A stretch of DNA of 64,000 nt, from positions 32,045-96,044 of the forward strand of contig JAGUVW010000026.1 of the NCBI GenBank assembly GCA_020062665.1, written 5' to 3'. The DNA is from Pseudomonadales bacterium (lineage in GTDB: Bacteria > Pseudomonadota > Gammaproteobacteria > Pseudomonadales > Ketobacteraceae). The position numbers and the translations under genes were made by a program. Below the pieces are notes generated by a model. The model had not been told where the DNA came from, made no database searches, and saw nothing but the letters and a program-made list of their open reading frames with translations. This document shows positions 45,592 through 55,435 of this stretch, piece after piece (positions within the stretch are counted from its first letter, which is position 1; each line of letters begins with the position of its first letter).

Positions 45592-45874
45592 GGTGATGCC
45601 CCTTCTGCCCGCGTTCCTGTTCAGCCTGACGACGGCCCTCTTCCATCCCCTGTTGATAGGCAGTATCGTCCTGATGTTGCGCATGGTGGCCATGGTGATG
45701 CCCTCTGTGCATGAATACGTGCATCAGCGGGCAAGCCAGCAAAATCAGATAGGGCAGAAACGCGAAGACATGCTCCCGATGCTCCATCAGCAGAAAATAG
45801 GTAACAGCACCGATCAACCCGAGCGCTGCCATACCCTGCATCGATAACCAAAATGAAGGCTTTGCGTTGTTCAT
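45584..45874 (-). CDS. DUF2933 small membrane protein, His-rich tail
   Basis: A 96-residue protein: an N-terminal helix (MQGMAALGLIGAVTYFLLMEH), a second helix (FLPYLILLACPLMHVFMH), then a histidine-rich tail (HRGHHHGHHAQHQ) and a final HHHE. DUF2933 proteins occur with copper ATPases and cupredoxins; the His-rich end likely binds copper. It overlaps the methyltransferase gene by eight bases. Confidence 0.85.
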   Translation of the reverse strand: MNNAKPSFWLSMQGMAALGLIGAVTYFLLMEHREHVFAFLPYLILLACPLMHVFMHRGHHHGHHAQHQDDTAYQQGMEEGRRQAEQERGQKGHHHE

Positions 45875-45888
45875 GTGAATTCTCCCGA

Positions 45889-46242
45889 TCATTCCACAAC
45901 TAACTGGCCACGATACATCTGCATCTGGCAGTGGAACACGTACGTGCCCTTCGCCAGTGCAGGCAGTTTGATACTTTTACTTTTGTTGAGAGGCAGCGCT
46001 TCACTCAATTGCAGATCCGGAATCAGCAGCATTTCGGAACAGGGCGAGGCATCCGTACGCAGAAACTGCAAACTGAACGGCTGATTGGCCGGCACCTTGA
46101 TATGGGATGGTTGGTAGATGCCATTCTCAACACGAATCACCAATCCGCTTTCATCCAGCGTGGTTTGTGGTGGACGGTAAAGCCAGAACCACCAGACGAT
46201 TAGCGCTATCAACGCCAGTCCTACCAGATTCACCCCTATCAT
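45889..46242 (-). CDS. Membrane-anchored cupredoxin
   Basis: A 117-residue protein with one N-terminal membrane anchor (VGLALIALIVWWFW) and a cupredoxin domain. Candidate copper ligands are Cys in TDASPCSEM and Cys/His/Met in YVFHCQMQMYRGQL. The start MIGVN is chosen because AAAGGAG then sits seven bases away; an ATG two codons earlier is too close to that site. It lies just downstream of the copper ATPase gene and likely accepts copper outside the membrane. Confidence 0.82.
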   Translation of the reverse strand: MIGVNLVGLALIALIVWWFWLYRPPQTTLDESGLVIRVENGIYQPSHIKVPANQPFSLQFLRTDASPCSEMLLIPDLQLSEALPLNKSKSIKLPALAKGTYVFHCQMQMYRGQLVVE

Positions 46243-46255
46243 CAGCATGCTCCTT

Positions 46256-48556
46256 TCAGTGCGACTGAGCCTTGAACAGGCGCAGACGATTGGCGTTGGT
46301 TACGACAGTGAGGGAAGAAAACGCCATGGCGGCGCCAGCAATGACCGGACTCAGTAACAATCCAAAAAAGGGATACAGCACGCCAGCGGCGAAGGGGATG
46401 CCCGCCACGTTGTAGATAAAGGCACCGAACAGGTTCTGGCGAATATTGCGTAGGGTGGCTTTGCTCACCGCGATTGCATCGGCCAGTCCGTGCAATGAGC
46501 CCCGCATCAAGGTGATATCCGCACTTTCAATCGCCACATCGGTACCGGTACCGATGGCAAAGCCCACGTTGGCCTGGGCCAGTGCAGGTGCATCGTTGAT
46601 GCCATCGCCGGTCATGCCGACGATTTCGCCCTGCATCTGCAATTCCTGCACTTTGTGGGTTTTGTGCTCCGGTAAAACTTCGGCAAAAAAATCCGTGATG
46701 CCCACTTTGGCTGCTACCGCTTTGGCCGTGGCGCGATTGTCGCCAGTGAGCATCACAACACGAATGCCATTGTGTTGCAGGCGACGAATGGCGGCGATGG
46801 AATCCTCTTTGATGGGATCCGCCACTGCAAGAATACCCGCCAGCTGGCCATCAACCGCAAAATACATCGGAGTCTTGGCTTCTTCTGCCAATAGCTGGGC
46901 CTGCTGTACCGCATTGCCCAGTTCAATATTACGATCCCGCATCAGCTTTTCATTGCCAAACAGCACCTGCGCACCGTCCACCAACGCTTCGACACCGTGC
47001 CCGGCGATGGCATTGAATTTTTCCGTCTTGAGCATTGGCAGTTTTTTTTCTGCAGCCGATTCCACGATGGCGAGTGCCAACGGATGCTCAGAACCGGATT
47101 CCAGGCTGCCGGCCAGCTGCAGCACACGGGATTCATCCAGTGTGCCCGTGGCTACAATATCCGTGACTTTGGGCGCACCCAGTGTGATGGTGCCGGTTTT
47201 ATCCAAAACCATGGCCGTGATCTTCGAGGCGGTTTGTAAGGCCTCGCCATTGCGGATCAGCACGCCGGCTTCCGCCGCCTTGCCCACCCCTACCATCACC
47301 GACATTGGCGTTGCCAATCCAAGTGCGCAAGGGCAGGCGATAATCAGCACCGTGGTAGCCGACACCATGGCGAACGCCAGCGCCGGTTCCGGCCCAAAGT
47401 TAAGCCAGGCCAGCGCACTCAGCACCGCGATGATCATCACCACCGGCACAAAATACCCCGAGATAACATCCGCCAGACGGCCAATGGGTGGCTTGGAATT
47501 CTGTGCCTGCTTGACCATGCCAATAATGCGCGCCAGCGCCGTGTCCTTGCCAATGCGGGTAGCCTTGAACAGGATCGAGCCGGTCTTATTGAGTGTGCCC
47601 GCCACCACTTCATCGCCAGCGGCTTTTTCTACCGGCATCGGCTCACCGGTCAGCATGGATTCGTCCACAGCGGTGTAGCCTTCGGTAATTTCACCATCCA
47701 CCGGAATTTTTTCGCCGGGGCGCAGGCGTACAATATCGTTCAGTTGCACCAGTTCCACCGGGATATCGATTTCCTTGCCGTCGCGCAGCACCCGCGCAGT
47801 TTTTGCCTGCAGCCCAATCAACCGTTTGATGGCTTCCGAGGTACGACCGCGGGCTTTCAGCTCCAGCGCCAATCCCAGATCAATAAGGCCGATGATCATG
47901 GCAGTAGCTTCGAAATACACATGGCGCGCCATTTCCGGCACCAGTTGCGGCATCAGTACCACTACCATGGAATACAGCCACGCGGTGCCGGTGCCGAGTG
48001 CAATCAGCGTATCCATATTGGCGCTGTGATTCTTGAAGGACTGCCAGGCGCCCACAAAAAAATGCCGACCGGAAAAATACATCACGGCCAGGGTCGCCAC
48101 GCCCACCGCCAGCCAGACCAGTCGTTCCGCGGTGGTGTGCACCGACATTTCGCCGGTCACGACGCCATAGAGCATCAGCGGCACACCCAGGGCAAGGGCG
48201 ATGGTCATCTCCCGCATCAAACGTTTGTAATAGGCCCAGTCCGCCTTTTCCTTCTCTTCCAGCAGATCGACATCCGGTTCCGCTGCACTGGCCTGGTAAC
48301 CGGCCTTTTGCACTGCCGCAATCAAACTTTCCTTTGTTGCGTTGCCATGGATGCTGACTGTACGTTGCGCGAAATTCATTTCAGCACTGGTAACACCGGG
48401 CACTTGCTTGAGCGCAGTCTCGATTTTATTGACACAGCTTGCGCAGCTCGCGCCTTCGATCAGCAGTTCCTGCCCGGTCGAGGTCGATACAGGCTTTTCA
48501 GTGTGGACACCAAGGCTGGCGTCGGTGTGTGCGGTATGATGATGCTCGTGTGCCAC
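46256..48556 (-). CDS. copA: Copper-exporting P1B-type ATPase (first copy)
   Basis: A 766-residue pump. It has a His-rich N-terminal tail, one heavy-metal domain with CASC (Cys38, Cys41), membrane-site CPC in [12 protein letters not shown], phosphorylation site DKTGTIT and hinge [10 protein letters not shown]. The start codon is GTG with GGGAG eight bases upstream; the nearby ATG is in another frame. The gene is followed by cupredoxin, DUF2933 and methyltransferase genes. The His-rich tail distinguishes it from the second copper ATPase. Confidence 0.95.
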   Translation of the reverse strand: MAHEHHHTAHTDASLGVHTEKPVSTSTGQELLIEGASCASCVNKIETALKQVPGVTSAEMNFAQRTVSIHGNATKESLIAAVQKAGYQASAAEPDVDLLEEKEKADWAYYKRLMREMTIALALGVPLMLYGVVTGEMSVHTTAERLVWLAVGVATLAVMYFSGRHFFVGAWQSFKNHSANMDTLIALGTGTAWLYSMVVVLMPQLVPEMARHVYFEATAMIIGLIDLGLALELKARGRTSEAIKRLIGLQAKTARVLRDGKEIDIPVELVQLNDIVRLRPGEKIPVDGEITEGYTAVDESMLTGEPMPVEKAAGDEVVAGTLNKTGSILFKATRIGKDTALARIIGMVKQAQNSKPPIGRLADVISGYFVPVVMIIAVLSALAWLNFGPEPALAFAMVSATTVLIIACPCALGLATPMSVMVGVGKAAEAGVLIRNGEALQTASKITAMVLDKTGTITLGAPKVTDIVATGTLDESRVLQLAGSLESGSEHPLALAIVESAAEKKLPMLKTEKFNAIAGHGVEALVDGAQVLFGNEKLMRDRNIELGNAVQQAQLLAEEAKTPMYFAVDGQLAGILAVADPIKEDSIAAIRRLQHNGIRVVMLTGDNRATAKAVAAKVGITDFFAEVLPEHKTHKVQELQMQGEIVGMTGDGINDAPALAQANVGFAIGTGTDVAIESADITLMRGSLHGLADAIAVSKATLRNIRQNLFGAFIYNVAGIPFAAGVLYPFFGLLLSPVIAGAAMAFSSLTVVTNANRLRLFKAQSH

Positions 48557-48628
48557 TGAACATGCTCCCTTCTAACGACAGATGAATGCGGCTCAACAAC
48601 CTTCAAAGATGAATATTCCCCGCATTGC

Positions 48629-49153
48629 TTAGCTTTCATCACCCAATTGCTGTGCTGCGTTTTCAATCACGGCAAACACCTCTGTTCCTCCATCCTGCTT
48701 CAACAGCAGGATTTCATAAGGGGTGAACTTATCACCCATCTCCATCCCAGGGCTGCCAATGGGCATCGCCGGAACGGCCAGACCTATTGCCCCCTTTACC
48801 GGATTGGACAGGAAACGCTGGATATAGCGGGCAGGAACATGCCCTTCAAAGACATAGCCTTGCTTCGATACTGCGGTATGGCAGGAACGTGTCTCTCGCG
48901 GGATTTGAAGGCTATCTTTCACCATATCGATGTCAGCGGGGTGTATCGTGTGCGTTGCAAGGCCCGCGTTTTCCACGTGATCAATCCACGCTTGACAGCA
49001 GCCGCAGGTGGGACTTTTGTAGACAGTCAATGCTTCTGCTTGGAGTTGTGCAGGCTCGACTGCCTGATCCGATTCATTTGAATCAGTACAGGCAAATAAC
49101 CAAGGCAGTATAAGCAGCCCTATGAGAGGGCGCAGTTGCTTGAGAATATACAT
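48629..49153 (-). CDS. DUF411 metal-binding lipoprotein
   Basis: A 174-residue protein with a lipoprotein signal (LPWLFAC, Cys22) and the DUF411 motif SPTCGCCQAW (Cys50, 52, 53). DUF411 proteins are periplasmic metal-binding members of copper clusters. The start MYILKQL is preceded by GGAG at good spacing; longer starts lack this. Confidence 0.87.
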   Translation of the reverse strand: MYILKQLRPLIGLLILPWLFACTDSNESDQAVEPAQLQAEALTVYKSPTCGCCQAWIDHVENAGLATHTIHPADIDMVKDSLQIPRETRSCHTAVSKQGYVFEGHVPARYIQRFLSNPVKGAIGLAVPAMPIGSPGMEMGDKFTPYEILLLKQDGGTEVFAVIENAAQQLGDES

Positions 49154-49229
49154 ACAGAGCTCCATAAAAGGTTCCGGCATGTTCGCAGCGCGTCATTGTT
49201 GGCAAAGGCCCGGGAGATCTTCGCTTAGC

Positions 49230-49772
49230 TCACTCTCCCCGAGCCGTCAGAATCTGATACTGCTGCTGGGACAATTCTGGCAATCGCTGCAGGAACGCCA
49301 CCATGTTCCAGATCCGTTCATCATCGTGGGTCGGACCCCATGCCGGCATGCCGGATGCCTTGATGCCGTGCTTGATAATCCAGAAGCGGCGCTGGTCGGC
49401 TTTTTCCATGGCATTCGGTGCCATGCTGATCTGGGTGAGATTGGGTGGCGATGGATACAGCCCCTGCGAGAAATCACTTTCGTTCTTGCCGGGCTTGAGA
49501 TGACAGCTGGCGCACATGTCATTGTAATCGGCACCCCCTGCCAGCAACCTGTCGGGACTGTCCAGATCTTTCGGCACCACGATGTCACTGGCAGCACGTT
49601 CAATGGACCTCTCACGCAACACCGTAATCAGCTTGTATGTTAGCGGATGGTGGTGTTCATCAGCACCCATCGGATACCAACCACTCAACACAAACGTTGC
49701 GGATCCCACCAGGAGCAAGGCAGCCACGCTTGCAACTCCCGCCAGATATGCCTTCAAAGGTGTGAGGCTCAT
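49230..49772 (-). CDS. Periplasmic/membrane-anchored cytochrome c
   Basis: A 180-residue protein with an N-terminal membrane anchor (residues 9-30) and a single haem c site CASCH (87-91). The later SGMPAWGPTHDD segment provides the axial methionine, giving a class I-like cytochrome. It lies in the copper cluster and could take electrons from copper oxidation or serve the neighbouring multicopper oxidase; that link is inferred. Confidence 0.88.
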   Translation of the reverse strand: MSLTPLKAYLAGVASVAALLLVGSATFVLSGWYPMGADEHHHPLTYKLITVLRERSIERAASDIVVPKDLDSPDRLLAGGADYNDMCASCHLKPGKNESDFSQGLYPSPPNLTQISMAPNAMEKADQRRFWIIKHGIKASGMPAWGPTHDDERIWNMVAFLQRLPELSQQQYQILTARGE

Positions 49773-49789
49773 GAGGCTCCTCCATCCAC

Positions 49790-50092
49790 TCAGTGGTTGT
49801 GGCTATGCTCGTCGGCTTTGGCATTGCTGGGCGGTCGACCATTCCCGCTGTGCTCTGCATTCTGCTTCTCGCCGCCTTTAGCTTCACCATGGTTCTGGTG
49901 CATGCATTTCTGCATCATGGCCTGCATCACCGGATCATTCATATCCATCTTGCTGTGATCCATATCGTGCATGGCACTGCAATCGGCCTTTTCTCCCGTC
50001 TTCATGTGTTCAGACGGCTCATGGGCCCATGTACTAACAGAAATCAACGCTGCGGGTGCCAGGATCACCGTTATCCACTTGCTGCGATTCAT
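49790..50092 (-). CDS. Small periplasmic Met/His-rich copper-binding protein
   Basis: A 100-residue protein with a signal peptide (ending STWAHE). The mature part is rich in Met and His (CSAMHDMDHSKMDMND, MMQKCMHQNHGEA, HSHNH), like small copper-buffering proteins. It follows copB on the minus strand. Confidence 0.8.
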   Translation of the reverse strand: MNRSKWITVILAPAALISVSTWAHEPSEHMKTGEKADCSAMHDMDHSKMDMNDPVMQAMMQKCMHQNHGEAKGGEKQNAEHSGNGRPPSNAKADEHSHNH

Positions 50093-50140
50093 GTCGATAT
50101 CCTTTTAACAGTTGCGGGTTCAGGTTGAAAGAACGGATGG

Positions 50141-50980
50141 TTAGAACCAGAAACGCAGACCCACCATGGCCAACGTTTCACCACTGTGCTCGCCGTCGGC
50201 ACGGGCATAATCTGCTGTTGCGCCAAACAGACGGCTGCGCTCAATACCGATATAGGGTGCAAACTGGCGCGAAAATTCATAGCGCAGCCGCAACCCTGCA
50301 GCGGCATCCGACAGGCCACTTCCGATGTGATTTTCTTCATCGTGTTGGCCATAAAAATTCAGTTCAATACGGGGCTGCAATACCAGTCGCTGGGTCAGCA
50401 GCCACTCGTACTCTGCTTCAAACGACAACGCGGCATTGCCATGCTCGCCTACATAAGCAGTCAGATCGGTTTCAAACCAGTAAGGCGCCAGGCCACTGAT
50501 GCCGAATGCCAGCCATTGCCGGCTGCGGCCTTCTTCGAATTCATCAAAGCGCACACCCAAGTGGCTGTCGAAATAGGCACTGACAGCATGTTGCCACAAC
50601 AGCTCCGACTGACTTTCCGCAAGGCGATCATCTTCCACCTCGCCTTCCAGCTTCAGCGCCAACCGATTGTAAGTACTGCCATAGCGCGCACTGAGTTCAT
50701 AGGCGCCTACTTCTTCTTCCGGTGCATACTCCAGCCGATCCGCCATCACCGCCCAGAAGTGGTGCTCGTCCGCCATTTTCAGTAAACGCGGGCCTTCGAG
50801 CACGTAAGGCCCCCGTTCCAGGGTGAATCCGTTGGAGTATTCATGCGGATCACGAGCGTCGGCGGCGGGTTTGTCCATGGCCGACATGGAATGCTGGTTG
50901 TGATCCATACTTTCGCTCTGTGCCTGCAGCGGAAGTGCAAGCAATAACAGCGGCATACTGATTGGCAATAATATTTTCAT
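50141..50980 (-). CDS. copB: CopB, outer-membrane copper resistance protein
   Basis: A 279-residue protein with a signal peptide, a short Met/His segment (MDHNQHSMSAMDK) and a beta-barrel with the CopB pattern (AVMADRLEYAPEEE, YEWLLTQRLVLQPRIELNFYG) ending in aromatic LRFWF. Its ATG overlaps the copA stop (ATGA). CopB acts with CopA in periplasmic copper sequestration or efflux. The Met-rich region is shorter than in plasmid-borne CopB. Confidence 0.9.
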   Translation of the reverse strand: MKILLPISMPLLLLALPLQAQSESMDHNQHSMSAMDKPAADARDPHEYSNGFTLERGPYVLEGPRLLKMADEHHFWAVMADRLEYAPEEEVGAYELSARYGSTYNRLALKLEGEVEDDRLAESQSELLWQHAVSAYFDSHLGVRFDEFEEGRSRQWLAFGISGLAPYWFETDLTAYVGEHGNAALSFEAEYEWLLTQRLVLQPRIELNFYGQHDEENHIGSGLSDAAAGLRLRYEFSRQFAPYIGIERSRLFGATADYARADGEHSGETLAMVGLRFWF

Positions 50981-52797
50981 GACACTACCACCGTCCGGAA
51001 CATGCCGGAATCCATGTGGAAGGCCAGATGGCAATGCCAGGCCCAGCGCCCCACATCATGGGGCGTAGTGAGAAAACTGATGCGCTGCGCTGGCTGCACT
51101 GGAATGGTATGACGACGTACGCGCAATTCCCCCTGATCGGTTTCCAGATCGCTCCACATGCCATGCAAATGCATGGGATGAGTCATCATCGTGTCGTTCT
51201 GCAGAATCACGCGAATACGTTCGTTGTGCTTCATGGCCACCGGCGTGCTCTTGCCAAATTCCAAGCCGTCGAACGACCAGGTGTAACGCTCCATATTGCC
51301 AGTTAAATGCAGTTCCAGTTCCCGCGCCGGTACGCGGCGATCTTCCAGTACACCGGATGCCGAGCGCAGATCGTCCAGCGTGAGGACGCGTCGGCCATTC
51401 TTGCGCAGACCAATGCCGGGATCGTCCAAATTGGTTCTGGGCATATCCACCCGCATGTCCACCGACGGGCCATATTCAGTACTGGCATGACGCACAGTTG
51501 ACGATGGGATGGCCAGCGGATTGCCATGACGACTGTGTTGGCTGTGATCCATCGCCATGCCACCGTGCCGGGAATGATCCATGCCCTGCATGTTCATATG
51601 CTGCATGTGATCCATGTTGTGGTTCATGCCACTGTGATTCATGCCACCGTGACCCATGGCGCTGTGATCCATCGCGCCCATCATGTCACCCATGCTGAGC
51701 CACTCCACCGGGTCCAGATCCGGCACAGGTGCCGTCAATCCCGCCGCCACCGCCAGCGTACCCCGCGCGTAACCGCTGCGATCCATGCTCTGGGCAAAAA
51801 GGGTGTAGGCATCCGCTTTCGGTTCCACCAGCACGTCGTAGGTTTCACCGGGGCCAAAGCGGAATTCATCCACCGTCACCGGTTCCACGTTCTGGCCATC
51901 GGCCTGCATCACTGTCATCTGCAGGCCGGGAATGCGCACGTCGTAAAACGTATTGCCCGCTGCGTTGATAAAGCGCAAACGCACGCGCTCACCGGGCTTG
52001 AACAATCCGCTCCAGTTACCGGCCGGCGTGGTGCCGTTCATCAAAAACGTTAGCGTGGCGGCCGACAGATCCGCCAGGTCGGTGGGGTTCATCCGCATGT
52101 CATTCCACATCTGACGTTTCTCAAATGCGGCACCGATGCCCATCTGCGACCAGTCGCGGAAAAAATCCATCGCGGTGGGCTGGTTGAAATTGTAGAGATC
52201 ACTCTGCATCTTGAGTTTGGCCAGCGCCATCATCGGGTCCTGATCCATCCAGTCCGACAGCAGTACCTCGTAATCCTGATCCGCTTTGATGGGGTCAGGC
52301 TTTTTCGGCTCGATGATCAGCGCACCGTACATGCCGGTGAGTTCCTGAAAACCGGAATGGGAGTGGTACCAGTAAGTGCCGCTTTGCTGCAGGGTGAAGC
52401 GATAGGTGAAGGTTTCCCCCGGCGCGATGCCGCGAAAACTGAGGCCGGGTACACCATCCATCTGATAAGGCAGGATGATGCCGTGCCAGTGAATGGACGT
52501 GTCCACCGGCAGGCGGTTGGTAACGCGGATGGTAACCGTGTCGCCTTCCTTCAGACGCAATGTGGGAGCCGGAATCGATCCATTGATGGTGGTGGCCATG
52601 CGCGGTGTGCCGGTGAAATTCACCAGCGTCTGATCAATCACCAGATTGATTTCGCGGCCCGTGAGCACCGCGGGCGATCCGGTCCGGGTACTTGCCGGGT
52701 TAGAGGACGCACCCGCCACGCCCGGCACTGTGGCGATAACACCACCGGCTGCCAGACCCTGTACAAACCGTCGCCGGGAAAAGAGTGGATTCAACAT
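50977..52797 (-). CDS. copA: CopA, multicopper oxidase of copper resistance
   Basis: A 606-residue periplasmic oxidase with a Tat signal (SRRRFVQGLAAGG). The copper sites are HWHGI, WYHSHSGFQ, HPMHLHGMW and HCHLAFHMDSGMF. A central Met/His-rich stretch (about residues 380-420, MDHSAMGHGGMNHSGMNH and following) binds extra copper. It oxidises Cu(I) and sequesters copper with CopB. A CopR-type box lies between its start and divergent copR. Confidence 0.95.
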   Translation of the reverse strand: MLNPLFSRRRFVQGLAAGGVIATVPGVAGASSNPASTRTGSPAVLTGREINLVIDQTLVNFTGTPRMATTINGSIPAPTLRLKEGDTVTIRVTNRLPVDTSIHWHGIILPYQMDGVPGLSFRGIAPGETFTYRFTLQQSGTYWYHSHSGFQELTGMYGALIIEPKKPDPIKADQDYEVLLSDWMDQDPMMALAKLKMQSDLYNFNQPTAMDFFRDWSQMGIGAAFEKRQMWNDMRMNPTDLADLSAATLTFLMNGTTPAGNWSGLFKPGERVRLRFINAAGNTFYDVRIPGLQMTVMQADGQNVEPVTVDEFRFGPGETYDVLVEPKADAYTLFAQSMDRSGYARGTLAVAAGLTAPVPDLDPVEWLSMGDMMGAMDHSAMGHGGMNHSGMNHNMDHMQHMNMQGMDHSRHGGMAMDHSQHSRHGNPLAIPSSTVRHASTEYGPSVDMRVDMPRTNLDDPGIGLRKNGRRVLTLDDLRSASGVLEDRRVPARELELHLTGNMERYTWSFDGLEFGKSTPVAMKHNERIRVILQNDTMMTHPMHLHGMWSDLETDQGELRVRRHTIPVQPAQRISFLTTPHDVGRWAWHCHLAFHMDSGMFRTVVVS

Positions 52798-52871
52798 TCA
52801 CCTTCTGCCTTTTCGAATCAGGATTGCTATCCACTGTAGAGGGGGCGGCCTGACGCGCCCATGACCCCAAG

Positions 52872-52887
52872 ATGACAATCTTGTAAT
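52872..52887. promoter_or_regulatory. CopR-type box between copA and copR
   Basis: ATGACAATCTTGTAAT, an imperfect inverted repeat of the copper-box type (TTAC-N6-GTAA). It matches the site at 58457-58472 at 12 of 16 positions. It lies between divergent copAB and copRS and is the likely CopR-binding site for one or both promoters. Confidence 0.7.
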
Positions 52888-52952
52888 CTTCACGTCATGT
52901 TCATGTGGGCACCGCTCCACTAGACTGAAATCTGTACCGACGAAAAAGAGGA

Positions 52953-53651
52953 ATGCAATCCGTGCGCTTGCTGGTGGTGGAAGATGAAGCCAAGACGGGC
53001 AGTTATCTGCGACAAGGTTTGTCGGAAGCCGGTTTTGTGGTGACCCTGGCCAACAATGGGCTGGACGGCCACCATTTGGCGATGACCGAGCATTTCGATC
53101 TGATCATTCTGGATGTGATGCTGCCGGATGTGGATGGCTGGCGCATCCTGCAAGCGTTGCGGCAAGCAGGTAAGCAGGTGCCGGTGCTTTTTCTCACCGC
53201 CCGCGACAGCATCGAAGACCGGGTGAAAGGCCTGGAACTGGGCGCTGATGATTATCTGGTGAAACCTTTTGCTTTTTCCGAATTGCTGGCGCGGGTGCGC
53301 ACACTATTGCGGCGCAGCAGCGTACCCACACAGTCAGACCTGATCCGGATTGCAGATCTGGTGCTGGATCTGCCGCGCCGTCGCGCTAGCCGCGCAGGCC
53401 GTAAAATTACCCTCACCCAGAAAGAATTTTCGCTGCTGGAATTGCTGGCCCGCCGTCAGGGCGAAGTCTTGCCGCGTTCACTGATTGCCTCCCAGGTGTG
53501 GGACATGAATTTCGACAGCGACACCAATGTGATCGACGTTGCCATCCGTCGCCTGCGTGCGAAAATCGACGACGACTTCACCCCCAAACTGATTCATACC
53601 GTACGCGGCATGGGCTACAAACTGGATGAGGAACAGGATGACAGTCACTAG
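52953..53651 (+). CDS. copR: CopR, copper-responsive response regulator
   Basis: A 232-residue OmpR-type regulator. The receiver has acidic residues VVEDE, the phospho-acceptor Asp in [14 protein letters not shown] and Lys in [13 protein letters not shown]. The C-terminal winged helix ends [12 protein letters not shown] and VRGMGYKL. It is divergent from copAB and overlaps copS by 14 bases. Confidence 0.94.
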   Translation: MQSVRLLVVEDEAKTGSYLRQGLSEAGFVVTLANNGLDGHHLAMTEHFDLIILDVMLPDVDGWRILQALRQAGKQVPVLFLTARDSIEDRVKGLELGADDYLVKPFAFSELLARVRTLLRRSSVPTQSDLIRIADLVLDLPRRRASRAGRKITLTQKEFSLLELLARRQGEVLPRSLIASQVWDMNFDSDTNVIDVAIRRLRAKIDDDFTPKLIHTVRGMGYKLDEEQDDSH

Positions 53652-55035
53652 AGGCCGCCCCTTGTCACTGACGTCGCGGGTGTTGTTGTTCGTCAGCATT
53701 GCTGCCGGATTCAGCCTGCTGTTTTGTGCCTGGATGGTGTCCAATTCCATCAAGCACCATTTCATGGAACAGGATGCGGATGAGCTGCGGGTTATCGTTG
53801 CCTCTATCGAGCGGGCGCTTGATCATGACACCAACACGGAGCCCACAATACATGACGCACTGGCCCACGCGGTGTCTGGCCATCACGGTGTGTTTTATCG
53901 CGTGGAGGATGCGCAAGGACAGCTGCTGTATCAATCGGCAGACGTGGATTTCGCGCCGCAAGTGGCAACACTGCCAACCGTGCAACGCATCACGGGTGAC
54001 CATCTGCAAACCTGGCAGAGCGATTCATTGCAGCTGAGCGGCGTGGCACTACGCATCACCACTGCCGGTGGTGAATATCGTGTCGTGGCTGCCATGGACA
54101 TGGGTTTTCATCTGGATTTTCTGCGACGGTTTCACGGCAGTTTGTGGTTGATCATGCTGGCGACCGCGGTGGTGACCTTGCTGGCCGCCTGGTTTGGCAT
54201 TCATCAGGGCCACCTGCCACTACGGGGTTTGAGTGCCAGCATTCAATCGATCCAGACCAACCGGCTGGATACCCGGATCGATCCAGCGTCCGTGCCCACG
54301 GAATTGCAGGATCTGGTGCACGCCTTTAATCACATGATCGAACGTCTGCAACAGGGCTTCGAGCGGCTGTCCCATTTTTCCGATGATATTGCCCACGAGC
54401 TGCGCACACCGCTCACCAACCTGATCACCCAAACCCAGGTTACGCTGAGTAAAAAACGCGAGCCGCAAGATTACCAGGAACTGCTGTATTCCAGCCTGGA
54501 AGAACTGGAGCGGTTAAGCAAACTCGTCAGCGATATGCTGTGGCTGGCGAAAAGCGAAAACGCACTGATCAAACCGGATCTTCTCAATCTGGATATCGGC
54601 AGCGAAATTCACGCCCTGTTTGATTTTTTTGGTGCACTGGCGGCGGAAAAAAATATTCAGCTGCAACTGGAAGGACAGACACCGGCCATTGCAGCGGATC
54701 GCAACTTGCTGCGACGGGCGCTGTCGAACCTGCTGTCCAACGCCCTGCGTCATACACCACAAGGGGGCTTCGTTACAGTGGGCCTGCGCACTGTTGGCGA
54801 CGATCGTCTCGTGGTATCGGTGAGCAATTCTGGTTCCACTATCGCGCCGGAACATTTACCCAAACTGTTCGATCGTTTTTATCGCATTGATCCATCACGT
54901 CAACGGCAGAGCGAAGGCGCAGGCCTTGGACTTGCTATTACAAAATCCATCGTCCAGGCCCATGGCGGCACTATTACCGCAACATCGGATCAGAACAGCA
55001 CCTGCTTCACCATCAACTTGCCGCTGAACAATTAG
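53638..55035 (+). CDS. copS: CopS, copper sensor histidine kinase
   Basis: A 465-residue membrane kinase: TM1 (about 12-35), a periplasmic sensor region, TM2 (about 165-185), HAMP, and the H-box [16 protein letters not shown], with N- and G-boxes NLLSNALRH and [12 protein letters not shown]. This is the CusS/CopS type that senses periplasmic copper. The start MTVTRG is internal to the copR end. Its 3' end overlaps that of the convergent cueR by 23 bases. Confidence 0.93.
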   Translation: MTVTRGRPLSLTSRVLLFVSIAAGFSLLFCAWMVSNSIKHHFMEQDADELRVIVASIERALDHDTNTEPTIHDALAHAVSGHHGVFYRVEDAQGQLLYQSADVDFAPQVATLPTVQRITGDHLQTWQSDSLQLSGVALRITTAGGEYRVVAAMDMGFHLDFLRRFHGSLWLIMLATAVVTLLAAWFGIHQGHLPLRGLSASIQSIQTNRLDTRIDPASVPTELQDLVHAFNHMIERLQQGFERLSHFSDDIAHELRTPLTNLITQTQVTLSKKREPQDYQELLYSSLEELERLSKLVSDMLWLAKSENALIKPDLLNLDIGSEIHALFDFFGALAAEKNIQLQLEGQTPAIAADRNLLRRALSNLLSNALRHTPQGGFVTVGLRTVGDDRLVVSVSNSGSTIAPEHLPKLFDRFYRIDPSRQRQSEGAGLGLAITKSIVQAHGGTITATSDQNSTCFTINLPLNN

Positions 55036-55423
55036 GGCCCGCTTCGAGTCCATGCAGAATTGGACACTCCGGGCGATGATTCCCCTGGCAACCTTCCACC
55101 AGTGTCAGCAACACATCCCGCATTTCGGTCAGCTCGCGAATCTTGGTGTTCAGTTGCTGAATATGATCCTGCGCCAGCATTTTCACATCCGCACTGGCCC
55201 GCTCCTGGTTCTGCCACAGTGACAGCAGATGGCCGATGGACTCCAGCGAGAACCCCAGGGAGCGCGCCCGCTTGATAAAACGCAACGTGTGCAGATCGTT
55301 CTGGCTATAGGTGCGGTAGCCCGCGTCCGTGCGGGCACTGCTGTGAATCAGGCCAATGGATTCATAATGCCGGATCATCTTGGCGGAAATTCCACTCTGT
55401 TTGGCTGCCTGTCCGATATTCAT
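55013..55423 (-). CDS. cueR: CueR-type copper-responsive MerR regulator
   Basis: A 136-residue MerR protein. The N-terminal HTH is MNIGQAAKQSGISAKMIRHYE, followed by a dimer helix and a metal loop with Cys112 and Cys120 (CQGNHRPEC), the two Cu(I) ligand positions of E. coli CueR. It activates promoters with long 19-bp spacers when Cu(I) binds; two such promoters lie upstream of the following gene and copZ. Confidence 0.95.
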   Translation of the reverse strand: MNIGQAAKQSGISAKMIRHYESIGLIHSSARTDAGYRTYSQNDLHTLRFIKRARSLGFSLESIGHLLSLWQNQERASADVKMLAQDHIQQLNTKIRELTEMRDVLLTLVEGCQGNHRPECPILHGLEAGPNCSAAS

Positions 55424-55435
55424 CCCAGCACTCCG

